Assembly: GCA_023634235.1 (NCBI GenBank) | Contig: JAMKCF010000002.1 | Span: 16,983,091 to 17,047,090 of the forward strand | DNA length: 64,000 bases | Direction of reading: 5' to 3' | From: Pisaster brevispinus | Taxonomy: Eukaryota > Echinodermata > Asteroidea > Forcipulatida > Asteriidae | Part shown: positions 1-12,542 of the stretch, one piece after another | Numbering within the stretch: position 1 is the first letter of the stretch | How the letters are laid out: the number at the start of each line of letters is the position of its first letter | Program-made: the position numbers and the translations under genes | The notes under the pieces: model-generated | Seen by the model: the letters and a program-made list of their open reading frames with translations, nothing else | Told to the model about the DNA's origin: nothing | The model's database searches: none

Positions 1-2589
1 TCGTTAACATCGTCATTGAACAATGGATTAATCCCAGCTAAGAAGTAAAAACAGTACTCGTAGTTTAAGGGAACAATAATTGCCACTCAGGTAATGGCTG
101 CTGGTAATTTCTTTCTTGATTTATTTTGTATGGCGTTAAAATAAACACGATAGGCTTTGAATGCATCTGAAATTAAATGCTTGTACTGATTTATTGCTAA
201 ATTACAAATTTTTTGTCAGTTTCATCCTGATAAGGAAGTTGATTTTTAAAATTACAAATGAACTTCTTGTAGATGAAGAGCTATATTATTTTAAAATGTA
301 TACAATTCAATTTTTAAAAGAGAAATTTAAGAATGAGCTAGTTAAAGGACTGCCGTTGAATTGACCAACACGTGACTAGGACTCCCTTTTTAGTTTTAGT
401 TTAATGGTTTTGTCCCCTAGCACAAGCTGACTAGTCTTCCCTCCCACCACAGGCAGCTGGGGGCGATTCAATAACTAAACGGCTAACTTTTGCTTCGAAA
501 TATATCCTCGAATAACATTTAAATAAACGGAGCGAGCGAGCGAGCAATACCATAAAATAAAACAAAGTAAAAAAATAAAATAAAATAAAATAAACGAGTT
601 AAAAAAACCATTGCATCAAATTTGAAAGAGAATTTATGGCTATGATTTTACATATTATTTCGGAAAACAACACTTCTCTTGACTTGGATGAGAACTACAA
701 CTTAAAATAAAATAACGGTGAGACTTGCTTGTGATACAAAATGAAGTATCACTTTATGAATAGGCTACCTTAGCTTTTTGTTTCCACGATTTCAAATATA
801 AGTTAATGGGCAGCTGACACTACGCACACCATTTTGTGGTTCCTTCGTGTCATTTGTGAGGTTTTAACAATGGTTTGAGGAATTATGAAATTGATGCACA
901 TACAATAAGTCAAGAAAGTTTTGGAAAAGAATCTTGTTTTTCTCAGACTGCATAATGTGTAGATTCTTGAACAAGGATTGATGTGTTGGATCATTTTATT
1001 TTTCTCCAATTATTAGGAATTAGAAACTAGATTTGTGCAACTGTAGGAAAACATGTTTGGTGATTGTTTTCTGCCTTGCAATTCATATAAGTGAACCACG
1101 ATTCCAATTCCCTCTCAGACCCTAGCATGGGAATTTGATTTTCAGTCTCTACTTCACTGAGTTCCTCGTTTCTAATGCTTGCTTTTGATGATTTCAGTAA
1201 TTCATTACCAGAAAGATAAAAACAAAGCAGTAAAAAGGTCTTCTTGTAATTCAGCTTCTCATTTAAATAAATCAAAGGGATGTTGGAATTGACGTCTCAA
1301 TATCATGGTCTCCTCACCTCATCAATCAAAATCAAGATGGATGTTTATAGGGGAAAAACAATACACAATAATAACAATACATCCAATGTCCCTGCTTGGG
1401 TTGTTGTCATTTTGTCCAATGGTATTAACAATCCTATAGCCAACACACGTGTGATAATTCAGCCAGAGGAAGGTGCCTAAGGATATTTTCAAATTCTTCG
1501 GTGTGCAATATTTTGTGGCAATTTACTTTTATGTAAAGATGGTGCACTAGAATAGTGAGCAACTTACGGACATGTTTTGTGCGATTTATTAGTTTGAACA
1601 AACTATTTTTATGTTTTAATTTTTGTACATGTATTTTAATATTCATAAGTTACAATTGTAAACATCGGTCTATGATGACGTCACATTTACGAACACAAAT
1701 ATATATGTGTTTTTGCAAATAAGATAACACCAAATGATTAGATTGATGTATGGATGCAGTTACAAACATTTAACAAAGTCTGTTCTTTACAACTGACGCT
1801 GAGAAAAAAATAGTTTTGATTCAAAACTGTGACTATCGTAGGAAACATGTACCATTCCGGCATGGTATAAAATTGAACACTGACCTGGGATCCGGTTTAT
1901 GAGATCATGGCGTTCGAAATTAACAAATTCAGCTCACTGATTTATAAAAAAATATATAAAATAACGAAATCGATGAGAACTGAGGGTACGCTACAGTTTG
2001 AGAAAGTTGCATCAAATCTATGCCAATAAGTGCGTAACTTTGAAGCCTTAAACATGGCATAGGGTCCTGGCCCGCTTGAAGGCCCGATTAAAACAAAGTA
2101 GATAAAGATCCTCTTTCATATACAGCCTTTCTGTGTTTTCTTTTACCCTTTACCGTAGCGCGGGCATACTACTCCAAAGGATTCTGGGAAACACTGAGTG
2201 TACAATGCTTATCACAGTTTAGGGAAACAACCAAAATAATGTTGGTTTTCTCTCTTTTGCAATTATTACGTTATTAATAAGAAACATTGCTAAACAAAAA
2301 CTTACCGGGCACCAGTCGACTGGATATATTGTTAATTCTTGTTATTGACATGTACTGGCTGTATTGAATTTCATCAATCTTCAAGGATAACAGACCATGA
2401 TTTCATCGCTCCCGCCGAGTTGTTGAAAAAAATTCTCACTCTATATTTTAAATTTATTTCAGAGTAATGCGTGACATTTTTGTATGAGTTATTATTTACA
2501 GAATGTGATTCGTTTCATGAAGCGATGGTTTCGAAGTTACCCAGCTAAATTGATGTAGCATGACTACAATTAATCTTTTTTTATTAAGT
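1..2589. other. Intergenic DNA, no gene seen
   Basis: AT-rich DNA with only short open frames on both strands, none with a recognisable domain or paired splice signals. It holds a short GAGC repeat followed by an A-rich AAAAT tract (about 529-595). If the GPCR exon at 4852-5188 continues leftward on the minus strand, its later exons could lie here or beyond the edge, but I could not recognise transmembrane segments 2-7 in this stretch. Confidence 0.6.
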
Positions 2590-3410
2590 TAATTTTCCAT
2601 GGCCTGATTTTTGCCAAAAAATATATTTTAGTTTCATTTTCTTTGAACAAATTTTGTCAGTGATGCTTTTTCAAAACTAAAAGATACAAACATTTTCGCA
2701 TATGCAACAGACAAAAGAATGCACAAAACACATGTAACATGCAAAACTGTTTGTACATGTCGGGATCCCGACACTAGCTCATTTTTTGTTTTTTAAATAA
2801 TTACCACTAATCACTTGCGAGTGTTTTCGAGCAATACCTTAAGGAGGGGCTCCAAGGTCAAATTCAGTTTTGGGATGCGCTCATTTTTCAATCGATAGTG
2901 TCCTTGTGAAAGTGGAAAAAACACAAGTCTCTAACCTGTAAAATGTAATTTCATTTGATGTTCATGTAAGGCGGATTTTGAAACATGATGTCATTAGGTA
3001 TCAAAAACAATGAGTCTGTACATTCCAAAGAGGATTTTGTGCGTCAGTCAAAAGGTCAAATTCAATGCCTTTTTGATTGAATATACTTCAACATTTAGGA
3101 ATGGGCTAAAAATGTGCTTTACTCAAATGTACAGATATATACATTTGAAATGTCACTTCATTTGACCTAATGGGATTTGGACGATATTTGTACTGCAAGG
3201 ATATCCAATAAATGTAATTTTCCACCGTTCTGGCGTGGGCTTATAGAGACTTGTAATTTTGTTTCTCTATCATAAGGACTCTATTTTTGTAAAATGCATC
3301 ACAAAACTGAATTCGACCTCGGAAACCCCTCTAAATGAAAGCTTACAATCGAATCTATAAACATAGCCATTTAAAATAAAAATCTATATCGGTCAAAAAT
3401 CGGACCTAGC
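2590..3410 (+). repeat. Dispersed repeat, copy A (interrupted by a MITE)
   Basis: The flanks of the MITE at 2843-3331 resemble the stretch at about 20205-20600 in the same orientation. Shared blocks include a CTTTTTCAAAA stretch, a TTTCGCATAT block, a TTGTTTGTACATG block and, after the MITE, AATGAAAGCTTACA. The two copies are diverged and carry small indels. No coding capacity is conserved. Family unknown; the outer borders are soft. Confidence 0.6.
2843..3331. mobile_element. MITE with long terminal inverted repeats, TAA target duplication
   Basis: The left end reads GAGGGGCTCCAAGGTC and the reverse complement of the right end reads GAGGGGTTTCCGAGGTC. Similarity continues for roughly 95 bases inward, including an ACAAGTCTCTA block on both sides. 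The element is bounded by TAA on each side (2840-2842 and 3332-3334). The related repeat at 20.5 kb lacks it, which acts as an empty site. About 489 bp, no coding capacity. A 3-bp TWA-type duplication fits PIF/Harbinger-like elements, but that class is inference. Confidence 0.75.
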
Positions 3411-4851
3411 ATCATTACATAAGTTAAACAAATATACCCTGATTTCCCCTCAAAAATTAAATTGCAGAAATATTTTCCAATTTTGGTTAATGGGTTGAAG
3501 TATGAACTTTTTATGCCGCTTAATAAGTGGCAAACAAAAAGAAAAATTGTGCTGCTTTCAAATATTGCCTTATTGCATCCCTCGTGTTAACCTTGACAAT
3601 CGCTGATTGCTGTCTTTGATGTATAAAAGCTTTTACGCTTGCCGTTTTGCTTGCCACTGGCCCTGATAACAATACCTAAGAACTTCCTAAAATTTGCCAC
3701 TGAGTAAATAGCCTCAGCCTTGCAATTCATCTGTAGGCCTAAGCATTCATGGTTAAGGTGTTCTATCCAAGGATTGGAGTCAAGGCGAATATTGCGGCTA
3801 TTCTCGCCAACAGTTGTGTTTGACATGAAACCAAACATTTACAGGCGAATTTCTGTTTTTAGAAGAAGGGATGATTTTGAAGGTAGAGATACATTTAATA
3901 TGAAGTTATGTTTGCCCGATTAACTGAATTGTTTGTCAATGGCGGATCCAAGTGGATGCTCACAGTAAACAGGGAAAGTGCATAGCGCGAAGTTTTAATG
4001 ACGTGAATGACGGAGGGGGGGGTGGAGGGGACAGGGGACAGCCTCACGACGTAACAAAATAGATCGAATCAACAACTACGTTGAGCGGACTGTGTTCTCT
4101 CCTTTACTTTCGTGTTCTTTAACACACAAAAATGCTCAATTTGCGCTCTTTTTTAAAACTAAGGGTGCGTGCCACGTGCGCCCCCTTAAACCACATTAAT
4201 TGTGTGGTTAATTCAACCGCATTTTTTACATGTTTATTTCACTTAGTTTACATTAGACGACATAAGAAATGAAGATCCAAGATAGTTCATGTTTCTTTTC
4301 TTCTTCTTTTTCTGTTACAGAGTAAGTTTTGTCTCTTGTATGAGCTACTTGCTGCTCCTAGGATGGGCCATGTCATTGGAACCTGTTACGGATGCTAAAA
4401 CGGACCCAGACCAGTGGCGTAACTATAAGGTCGGGCACGTCGCCCCTATTGATGTTTGGCCCTCGGGTGCAACCCGTTTGTAATCTGAACTTTTGAGATT
4501 AAATATAACGAGAGTAAAATGTTACATTTGATATAAGCTTTAATGTGATACTTTCGATGTTTTTAAAACTGTTTTTCCATTTGTACACATACAAGTTTTT
4601 GTGTGTTTACATTTACGTCAGATTACTAAAAATAGTAAATGGCATTGCAAGAGCGCTAAGGGGGCTTGTTTAAGAGAAATGAAAACGGAAACGGAAACTA
4701 GTTTTAATTGGTCAGAAGTGCCCCCTAAAAAATGTCGCACCCCGTTGTGCCCCCCCCCTAAAACTTTACTTCAGTTTTGGTTACTTGCTTTGATCATAAT
4801 ATTTTATGTTGACAATGAAAAATGGATTACTTTTTCATTATGTAACCTCAC
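3411..4851. other. Region beyond the GPCR exon donor, no exon recognised
   Basis: On the minus strand this is the start of the intron that follows the GPCR exon. CAGTGGCGTAACTA at about 4411 is followed by a C/G-rich stretch (to about 4765); this resembles the end of a hAT-type short element, but I found no opposite terminal repeat. No exon could be supported on either strand. Confidence 0.45.
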
Positions 4852-5188
4852 CTGCTGCTAGGCTCAGAATATAGAGCGCTGAGTTGGATTTCTTGAATGC
4901 CTTCAAATAAACAGCCACGACCATGATGTTTCCCATAACGCCAAACACGCAGATACTCGCGAGAAAAGGTACCTCCCATGTACCCCCGGTCGAATTCCCG
5001 ATTGAGTCATCCTCAGCGGGTTCCCCTGTATTGTTGATCGGGATGAGGGAGTCATCCTCAGCCAAACTCAAGGCAGATATAAGTCCGGCGTAGCTCGTTG
5101 TTGCACCATCGTGCCACTGACTACTAGAGGTGGATGCGGATTGAGACGAGAGTTGGAAACCGCTACCTGGTTGTGTGGAACTATTCAT
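4852..5188 (-). CDS. Rhodopsin-class GPCR, first coding exon (partial)
   Basis: The minus-strand ATG at 5188 has a good context (ACC before ATG). The exon encodes 112 codons plus one base and ends at a consensus donor (CAG|GTGAGG, GT at 4851-4850). The first ~70 residues are a Ser/Thr/Asp-rich extracellular N-terminus without an obvious signal peptide and with N-glycosylation sequons at about N2, N52 and N65. TM1 follows at about 73-96 and holds the GN pair of class A receptors (N1.50 near residue 87). Next come a basic first intracellular loop and the start of TM2 (ALYILSLAA), where the intron interrupts just before the expected TM2 Asp. The receptor subfamily and ligand cannot be told from this exon. 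The remaining exons should lie to the left on the minus strand; I did not find them. The intron phase (1) and the motif order make a real exon likely. Confidence 0.8.
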
Positions 5189-5280
5189 GGTGATCAAAGT
5201 GTCTATCGTGGTACATCAGCTGGGGTGGTTTGAAGTGTGTCTCAGCGAGTAAAAGTGTTCAGCTTTATGGGCTGGGGTGT

Positions 5281-5360
5281 TGACTATCGGTCACGTGTCG
5301 TACATCACGTGACTCTGATAACTAGCTTGCGCCGAGATCGACCCAATCACAGTGAGTCTC
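5281..5360 (-). promoter_or_regulatory. Candidate GPCR promoter: two CACGTG E-boxes and a CCAAT motif
   Basis: Two CACGTG hexamers lie at 5292-5297 and 5306-5311, 14 bp start to start, about 100 bp upstream of the GPCR start codon. ATTGG (CCAAT box, reading as CCAAT on the plus strand at about 5342) lies further upstream. CACGTG is the classic site for Myc/Max, USF and CLOCK-type bHLH factors. The sites are seen; a promoter role is inference, and they could instead fall within the 5' untranslated region. Confidence 0.35.
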
Positions 5361-8300
5361 TAGGACCTGAGTGTATTTTTGTTTTCAAATGACATTGAAG
5401 GAGATGTTCCAGTTTTCGCGATCCCACATAAAAATGTAAGACTTATTTAAGTATGCTGACATCAGCATTAATAGTTCTATGGTTTATGTTTTTATATTTT
5501 GTCTTTAATTCATGTCACTACAAACACCACAAATTGAAGGACGAATCAAAACTGTAATAATATTGAGTTCGGCTTCTATTCATTGGATCTTTAAAAAACC
5601 TTATGTTTAACATCACTTTGAACGTGCATTGATGAAATGCTGCCCTCTTTTGTCAGCATTGCTTTCTTGCAATTCAGACAGCAGGTTAGTTCTTTACGGT
5701 AAACTAACACCCGGTTTACACCTGCTATAATACTTTTACACCCCCCCCCAAAAAAAAATATATATATAGTGTCTATTTGAAACGCTGTAATTTTTTTGAG
5801 TGTGAAATAAATGGAGTAACATAACTCCACATCGAAGAAAAATAAATAAATAAATAAATAAACAAAATGTCTGACGGTAAATGATGTTGCTCTCTCACAA
5901 ATAGTTGTAACGATATCGAGGCTAACGGTATTAAGGTATTGATATCGAGGCTGTCGGCTAAGCAGACTGGATCTGACCTGAGGTGTGTATTGTGATCATA
6001 TACTACTATTATTTTATATTATATGTATGGAGCCGACACAATTTGATGACCTCATCAAATTAGCAGTTCAAATTAATGCAAGTTTCTGAAATATTTTCAT
6101 TTTAGATTTACAGCTATCACAAACATCAATAAATTCTTTCCTTTGTAGTTGTCTTACAACTAAGTCAACTTATTATCATTTTATTTCTAATTTGGTTGTA
6201 GTTTTCAATAATTGGATTTCCTTTTGAACACGAGTTTTTCCTCGAAGTTGGTCACCATTGGGAACAAAGTGTTCCAGCAGTACACCTAAACTGATGAATG
6301 ACACATACACCTAACTGTCATATTCCAACGATAACAAAGCCATTGCATACTTGTGCTGGAGTTCGTGAGTGATATTTTTATTGAAAAGTCAAGAGTTCGA
6401 AGTGCAGGGCGGCATTTTTGTATTGGGGCATCCAGCCGCGGCAGCAACGACCGGTTGCTAGGATAAAGTCACACCGTTGTTTGACAATCACCATGATATG
6501 TTTCATCGCGTAGTATACTAAAAGCTCCATTTCGCAATTTGAGAACGTGGACTGGCTGTCTGAATGAGTTTGGAAGGACTCACCAGTTTCAAGGTAACAT
6601 TGGCTTGCATGTTTCCTGTAGATCATTAAAAAGATCAGGGCAATTACAGTGCCATAACATTTTGATATAAACGTTGTCCGAGGTTGTTGGCACTGGCAAT
6701 TCCCATATTGGAATTGCCGTCCAATAATTAGGCTGTTGATCACTGCAAAATGCTAATAGGTTTTTTATATTTTGTTTTATTGCCGTCATGTGAGTTATGA
6801 CAGGCTGTCAATAGTTCCGAAGAGAAACAATTTAACTCTATAAACAAATTATGAACAGTTTGGATTTGATTTGTGCGTAATCATTATCAAACCATAAGCC
6901 GCATGAAACCATACCCGGTGTTACTATTCAGATTCGTATCAGCTCTGCTGATATTAAACTTCGATATAACAAGGTGAAAAAGACCCCTTGGAACTACACG
7001 GCTCATCCCACGTATCGGAAGGAGACAGCCCCAGAAGACCAGTACAAATTTATCCAGTGGTGGAGGGGAAGTGTCAAGTAGATGGTCGAAGAGATTTTCA
7101 GAATAAAGAGGACCATAGCCGAGAAGACCGGAGTCCTCCTGTAGAGAGAAAATCTGATATTCCTAAAAGCTTGTTCTATAACGACAGGGTGAGAGTTTAT
7201 GTGGGGCCAAACACGACCTAAGTGAAAACTGTTGAGTTACATAATACAATCACGCAATTTGGGCATTGTGAAGATTTGACCAGTACCCGAGGTTAGGCAA
7301 ACACTTTGAGGGTAAATTCCTTCCTCTCTATTGAAAGTTAGATTCTGAAGGACGGCTTCAAAACACAAAATGGCTGTTTGCAAGTTTATAAAGTTATACC
7401 TCCATTCAAAATAAAGAATAAAACAAAAACATTGTTTGAAAAGCCTTGTGATTCAATGCACTGTTTGGCATCATTACAAGAAAGACAAACATGTTACTGC
7501 CATGCCTCAGTCGTATTTAATGATGTTTGAGTTGTCACTTTCCCGTCTCATCTTATACACCTTTTAGCAATGCTGTTCCGCTCCATTTTTGTTTTCAAAC
7601 CCCTCCCGTTCTTTGCCTACCAACTCCTTGTTCTCCTCCTGACCACTGTGAAGGCTGACTGATGACTCCGCCCACTTTATTAAGACTTGGCCCAATTTCT
7701 TAAGGCTACTTGATATCAATTTTACTTTCTAGAAAGAAAGGTTTTAGCACAAATATATTGTCATGTGTACTTTGTGGAATGATCCCCTGCTTCTTTTCCC
7801 CTACACCAGAATATTTATTAAGCAATGTTTTCTTCGGTAAGCAGCTCTGCGTATGGTCGTTCTTGTGTACTTAAAATGTCAACAGACGTCGAGTAACAAG
7901 AGTCAGTATGGTGTCATTCAAGGGCCAACAGACCAAACATAACAGCCTAGAACAAAATCAATATGACAACTTGTTCTTCTCCTCAACCGATAATGTTCAG
8001 ACACAGCTGAATCTCTGTCAATACCAGAAGGAACAAAACATAATTCATTGCTTTGTTTGGATGGTCGATCTATGTTCTGCATCCGTATGTTCGTTCACAC
8101 CAGGTGTTTGAGCGGAATTTAATAGCTCTGGGGATTTCATACCCTGTCAATTTGATGTCTGCCTGGTTTAAATGATTCCAGAAGTATATTTTGTTCTTTC
8201 CTCTTGTCTGTAAAAGTACGAGGTAATTCATGATCTCTGAACGGAGGTGTTTATGACCTCAAGGTACGACGTGACAGTAGCGCTTGCAGCTGAGGTGAAT

Positions 8301-8798
8301 TCATGACGCCTGAAGAATGCATGCCAGTGGAAATTGCGTATAAACTAATGCTTATCCCTACTCTCTCTCTCGTTGATGTATACGATATTAAGGAAAGACA
8401 AACTTTTACATTTTTTTTTATCAGAAGTAATTTGACTTCGTAATATTACGAAACTTGAGTTTGAATGCACTCTTTTGCAGGTTCATTATTACTGATGTTA
8501 CACTACTTTAAATACGATCTCATTTTGTCGACTGTTTAAAATTTTTCTTTTGGTCGGATTTACAGAATCCAGCCGTTTTGAATAATTTCTTTTAGTGAAT
8601 AAGTTGTAAGATAACGACTATTCGATCAACGCATTCACAAGTAGACCTAGATCTTTAACAAATAGATCTTGCTTCTAGCAAATAATGATTTTCTTCTCTC
8701 TTGCAATTATCAGAGCAGACTGTCTCTGCACTTGCTGCTCACATTCTAAAGCTAAGTACACTCGTTATTAATTAACTATTTGCGCTTTGGTCTTCCAG
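5361..8798. other. Intergenic DNA, no gene seen
   Basis: AT-rich with short AT and homopolymer tracts (C-run/A-run and AT repeats near 5740-5766, AAAT repeats near 5840-5865). The sequence GATATCGAGGCT occurs twice (about 5913 and 5941). The open frames here are under about 120 codons and show no domain, codon-bias or splice support that I can defend. Confidence 0.55.
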
Positions 8799-8997
8799 TG
8801 CCTGCAGGGCATAACATTGATTCGCGTGACCAGGATAGTCTGCTGCTAGCTGTGTGCTGTGGTCGCTTAGCACCAGGGAGATCTGTGCGTCAGATGTCGG
8901 GGGCAAGCATACCCATTCGCTGGTCAGTGTTTTGTACCTCGACGCAGGGGAAGGAATTTCATGATGGTTGCTCTTCTGTAATTGTCTGCTAAACAAG
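8799..8997 (+). other. Possible internal exon, coding status unknown
   Basis: A 199-bp stretch of higher GC than its surroundings is preceded by a pyrimidine-rich acceptor (ending TCTTCCAG) and followed by a good donor (ACAAG|GTGAGG). A 70-codon open frame on the plus strand ends just before the donor, so if this is an exon it is either non-coding or terminal-coding. No protein family recognised. It is reported only because both splice signals are good. Confidence 0.2.
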
Positions 8998-10812
8998 GTG
9001 AGGTAATTTTCATGACTAGGCTATATTCTTTCATTAAGATCCATCTTAAGTATCATAAAGGAATTTTATTCACGTTTTGCATGTCTTTATTTATTTTGGG
9101 CTGAATGAAAATGTAATTCTCGGTGAGAACTTCACGAATTGTTTATCAGAAGATTAGCTCCAAGAAATAAAACAGGATTGGTGACAGCAATATTTTTTAT
9201 AATAGATTTAAACTATGATTGTCGAAATTTTTGTTTATTTGTTAAACACTGTCCAATTGTCCCGAGAAATCTTGATGTAAAAAAAGCTGAACCTTGCATA
9301 CGAAGTCGCTTTTATCGAATTTTCTGGGAAGCGTACCCACTGCGTAACGCAGTTGTCGGAAATTTGCACTCGCGTAATTTCTGTTGAAAATTTAAAGTTA
9401 ATTTTATCTACTCAATTACAAAACACGAAGAAAAAAAACCCTGCGTATGTTATCAATTAAATAACTGGTAACAATGACATTTTGCTGATAATTATTCTAA
9501 TTACCATGATACATGACACCCTTTCCACCAGAGTTCTAATAAATTGATATTTGTCTGCAGTCAACAGTTTCTCAAACATGACGAAGTTGTGTCAACACTA
9601 GTAACCGATGGATTGTCCAATTATATTCTTGCCGTGCCATGAATTTTTAAATTGGTAAACTCTGCTGTTTTATCCACAAACACATTTTACCGTTTTAAAT
9701 CGATTCGTCATTCTGGTCTCGATATGTATGTTTTAAGCTTAATGTGTTTTATAACACTTGCGGCCGAGTTCATGCTCATCTGCTTACAAAATAATGACAT
9801 TATTTAAATTGTTTTTCTCCAACAAGATGTTTTTGTGCTCAAATTTACTTTTTAATTATTTTTTATTTTGATGCTATTTCTGACATGTTTCCGATAAAAA
9901 AGTTTCCTGACACACGTTGAAGAGAGTTTATGAAGTTGCTAAATCCGTGGAAGTAAGCAGTTCTTCTTTTCTTTTTTTAATCGCAAACGTGACAAGGTAT
10001 GGTTATTGAACACTAGAAAACAGGAATCAATTTATTCATTCTTCTAAATTTTCTCGTATATATCACACCTTCAAGTTAAATGTGTGTATCACAGTGCGAG
10101 TTTTAAGATGATCTTATTTTATATAAACCGAAAACTGTCAGCTGTAAATCAGTCATTAGCATGAGTCTTTTGGATGTTAAATATTGCGTTGGTTTCTGAG
10201 TGGACCTATCCCTACCTCTCCCAAGATTCAACAGGAGTGTTACAGAAAATTATTCATATTAGCCTTTTTAATTTATGTGTAGGCCTACTTGCTAATCAAC
10301 TTGACTACACAAATACACGCTTATCGAGTAGCAAAATGAACTTTGGTCCGAAAGAATTCAACCCATTGAACAATATCCAATTCTGCTTTTTGATTTTCAT
10401 TCATGGCTAAGTATTACTGGCACCTGTACAAGAATTTAACCCTCTGTTGCTAGGAAGCACATTAAAAATGAATCGTTATTAAAAACAGCCTCAAAGAAAA
10501 ACAAATGATTGGGCTTATCGCATTGCTGGGTTTCAAACACGAGTTGTGAAGACATGTGAGTTACTAGGATAATTTATATCGATTTGTTAAAACACAGACG
10601 GAAACTTTGCACAAAGGGTGATCTCATATCTTAAAATAAACACTTCCATGCTGGAGTTGATTAAATGCATTATTCCAGCCTGGGAATTTGACAGATCATT
10701 TGCTTCAGTGTTGAAGTGCACTCCGGTGTCAAAGGGCGGCTGACTCTAATTCCAGATCAAGGAAATTTAGATTTCGTCTTTACGCTCGCTGGACAAGTTC
10801 ATACACATTTTC
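8998..10812. other. Intergenic DNA, no gene seen
   Basis: Strongly AT-rich, with only short unrelated open frames and many T- and A-runs. I see no repeats with clear borders and no gene. Confidence 0.6.
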
Positions 10813-11224
10813 GGTCAGATTGAAACTTGTTCCGGGTCGATCAGGGAATCCAATATGGACTCTGAAGAGTTTTGTGTCAGAGAAGTTGATAGTTTTAGGT
10901 CAGATTGAAACTTGTTTCGGGAAGAGATTCCAACAGGATCTGGACGAGTTTCGGGTCAGATTGAAGGTTGTTCTGGGTCAGGGAATCCATGTATTCTTGA
11001 AGAATTTCAGGTCAAAGACGTTGACAGCTAGATTTCGGGCCAGATTGATTTTTTCCGGTCAGTGGATTCTGAAAAGACTAGGGTTTAAGATCATTAAGGC
11101 AAGGAATTCGGGTCCGTTTGGCATAAATTCTGGTTCAAAGAGAGTATTGCCACTACCGAAGACTTCTTTTTTACTGGTCAGTTTGACTCGGATTGGTTTT
11201 ACAGATTTAAAAAACACTGCTTGA
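10813..11224 (+). repeat. Degenerate repeats around a GGTCAGATTGAA core
   Basis: Variants of GGTCAGATTGAAACTTGTT recur at about 10813, 10896, 10950 and (diverged) 11038, with interspersed TTCGGGTCAG and GGGAATCC blocks. The repeats keep a 134-codon frame open, but the translation is itself a loose repeat without a known domain, so I read this as repetitive DNA rather than a gene. Spacing is irregular (about 54-88 bp). Confidence 0.5.
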
Positions 11225-12463
11225 CTAGCAGATTCAATGGTGTAATTTAAACGTGACGAAGTAAATATTATTCCAGACAGTGCCTTCTTTACGCATAATT
11301 ATTCTAATTGTACATATGCCTCAAATTGTTGACAGTGTGTCAACAGTTTATGACATGATTTACACTGCGCGATATAATGAACGAGTTAACTGTGTAAACA
11401 CCATTGCGCGTGTCAGTTTAATATTATTCGAGGCAATTTATTATGTGTAAACGAATAAATGCTTTCTGGTGCATTTGCTATTAAACGGAATAAAACGAAA
11501 TAAAACGGAAACCGTTGATTTTTATTTTCATTGAAGCTGGTGAGATAATAAGTGACTTAAAGAAAACTCAATTCTGAAGAAGATATCGATGGTAACAACT
11601 TGGTCCAAGTTATTTCGATCTGTCGTTCCCGTATGAGTTATACCTTTTTGGCACACCGTAGATTCTTTGCGGTTGTATACCTTCTGTCTCCAGGGATCAC
11701 TGTCTGATCTCAGACTCTTAAGGGCATTTTCTGCGTGTGTTCATTGATTGCTTTCAGTCAGGTTGAGGACTAGACCCATGCTACAGTGTGTGATACAGCT
11801 GAATGGCAGGAAACTTTACGGATAATTATTTCTGAGAATTAGGCCTATTTTCATATTTGTTTTTTGTAAGAAGGGAGTGATTAAGATGATACTGATAACG
11901 ATTGAGGGTGAGTAATATTTTTGAAGATATTGTGGTTTTTCTTGTCTCGTTTCCTTTTACAATTTTACCGAAACTGTTGGTCTCGTTTACCGAAATGTGC
12001 CAATACGTAAAAAGAAAAGAAAAGTGGACAGCCGTACAGACTAGGGATGCACAGTATATGATATGGTTTGAACATGGAACGTTAGGACTGCGTCACCGAT
12101 GCTCTAGAGTCATATTATTTTCATTTTTAATAAACTTGTTTTCTACTGGTGAAGTATTTTTAGTTTATTAAACGAAAACCGATTATTCGATATATTCGAT
12201 GGTGGCAAACCCTGATTCTCAAAGTCAACAATTTGAACCTGTAATCGGGTGGTAGGGTATTGAGTTGCGTATGATCGGCTTTATCACTATTTCTAGTTTT
12301 ACGGCTGTGGGTATCATTTGTTTATGTGAAATGCTTCTTCACTGTTACATAGTTAAAAAAAAATTCTCTGTCTGTTCCCTTTGTTACTGTGATAAAAAAG
12401 AAGAAGATGAAGAAGAAGAAGCTTTGACCGCGAAATCAACGGGATCCAACCTTCATCGAGGTC
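11225..12463. other. Intergenic DNA, no gene seen
   Basis: AT-rich. A GAAGAAGATGAAGAAGAAGAA microsatellite-like stretch near 12400-12420 gives a run of Lys/Glu codons in one short open frame, which I do not accept as a gene. Confidence 0.55.
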
Positions 12464-12542
12464 ATACCAGATTATCGTGCAAGACGTAGACATTACTTTA
12501 GAGTCTAAAGTAATGTCTACGTCTTGCACGATAATCTGGTAT
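12464..12542. repeat. Perfect 79-bp palindrome (39-bp arms, 1-base centre)
   Basis: Bases 12464-12502 are the exact reverse complement of 12504-12542, with the single G at 12503 between them. I paired all 39 positions. The first break is at 12463/12543. There is no flanking target-site duplication and no terminal motif typical of a known MITE. Possible origins are a fold-back/template-switch inversion, a small hairpin element, or an assembly or library artefact. Confidence 0.95.

Noticed and set aside
1027..3838. Two minus-strand frames sharing the peptide MNCKAE as possible later GPCR exons
   Set aside because: Only about 18 bases are alike and neither frame shows transmembrane segments; judged coincidence.
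6378..6743. 121-codon minus-strand frame that might have been a GPCR exon
   Set aside because: It lies upstream, not downstream, of the GPCR first exon on that strand, and the translation shows no transmembrane or GPCR motifs.
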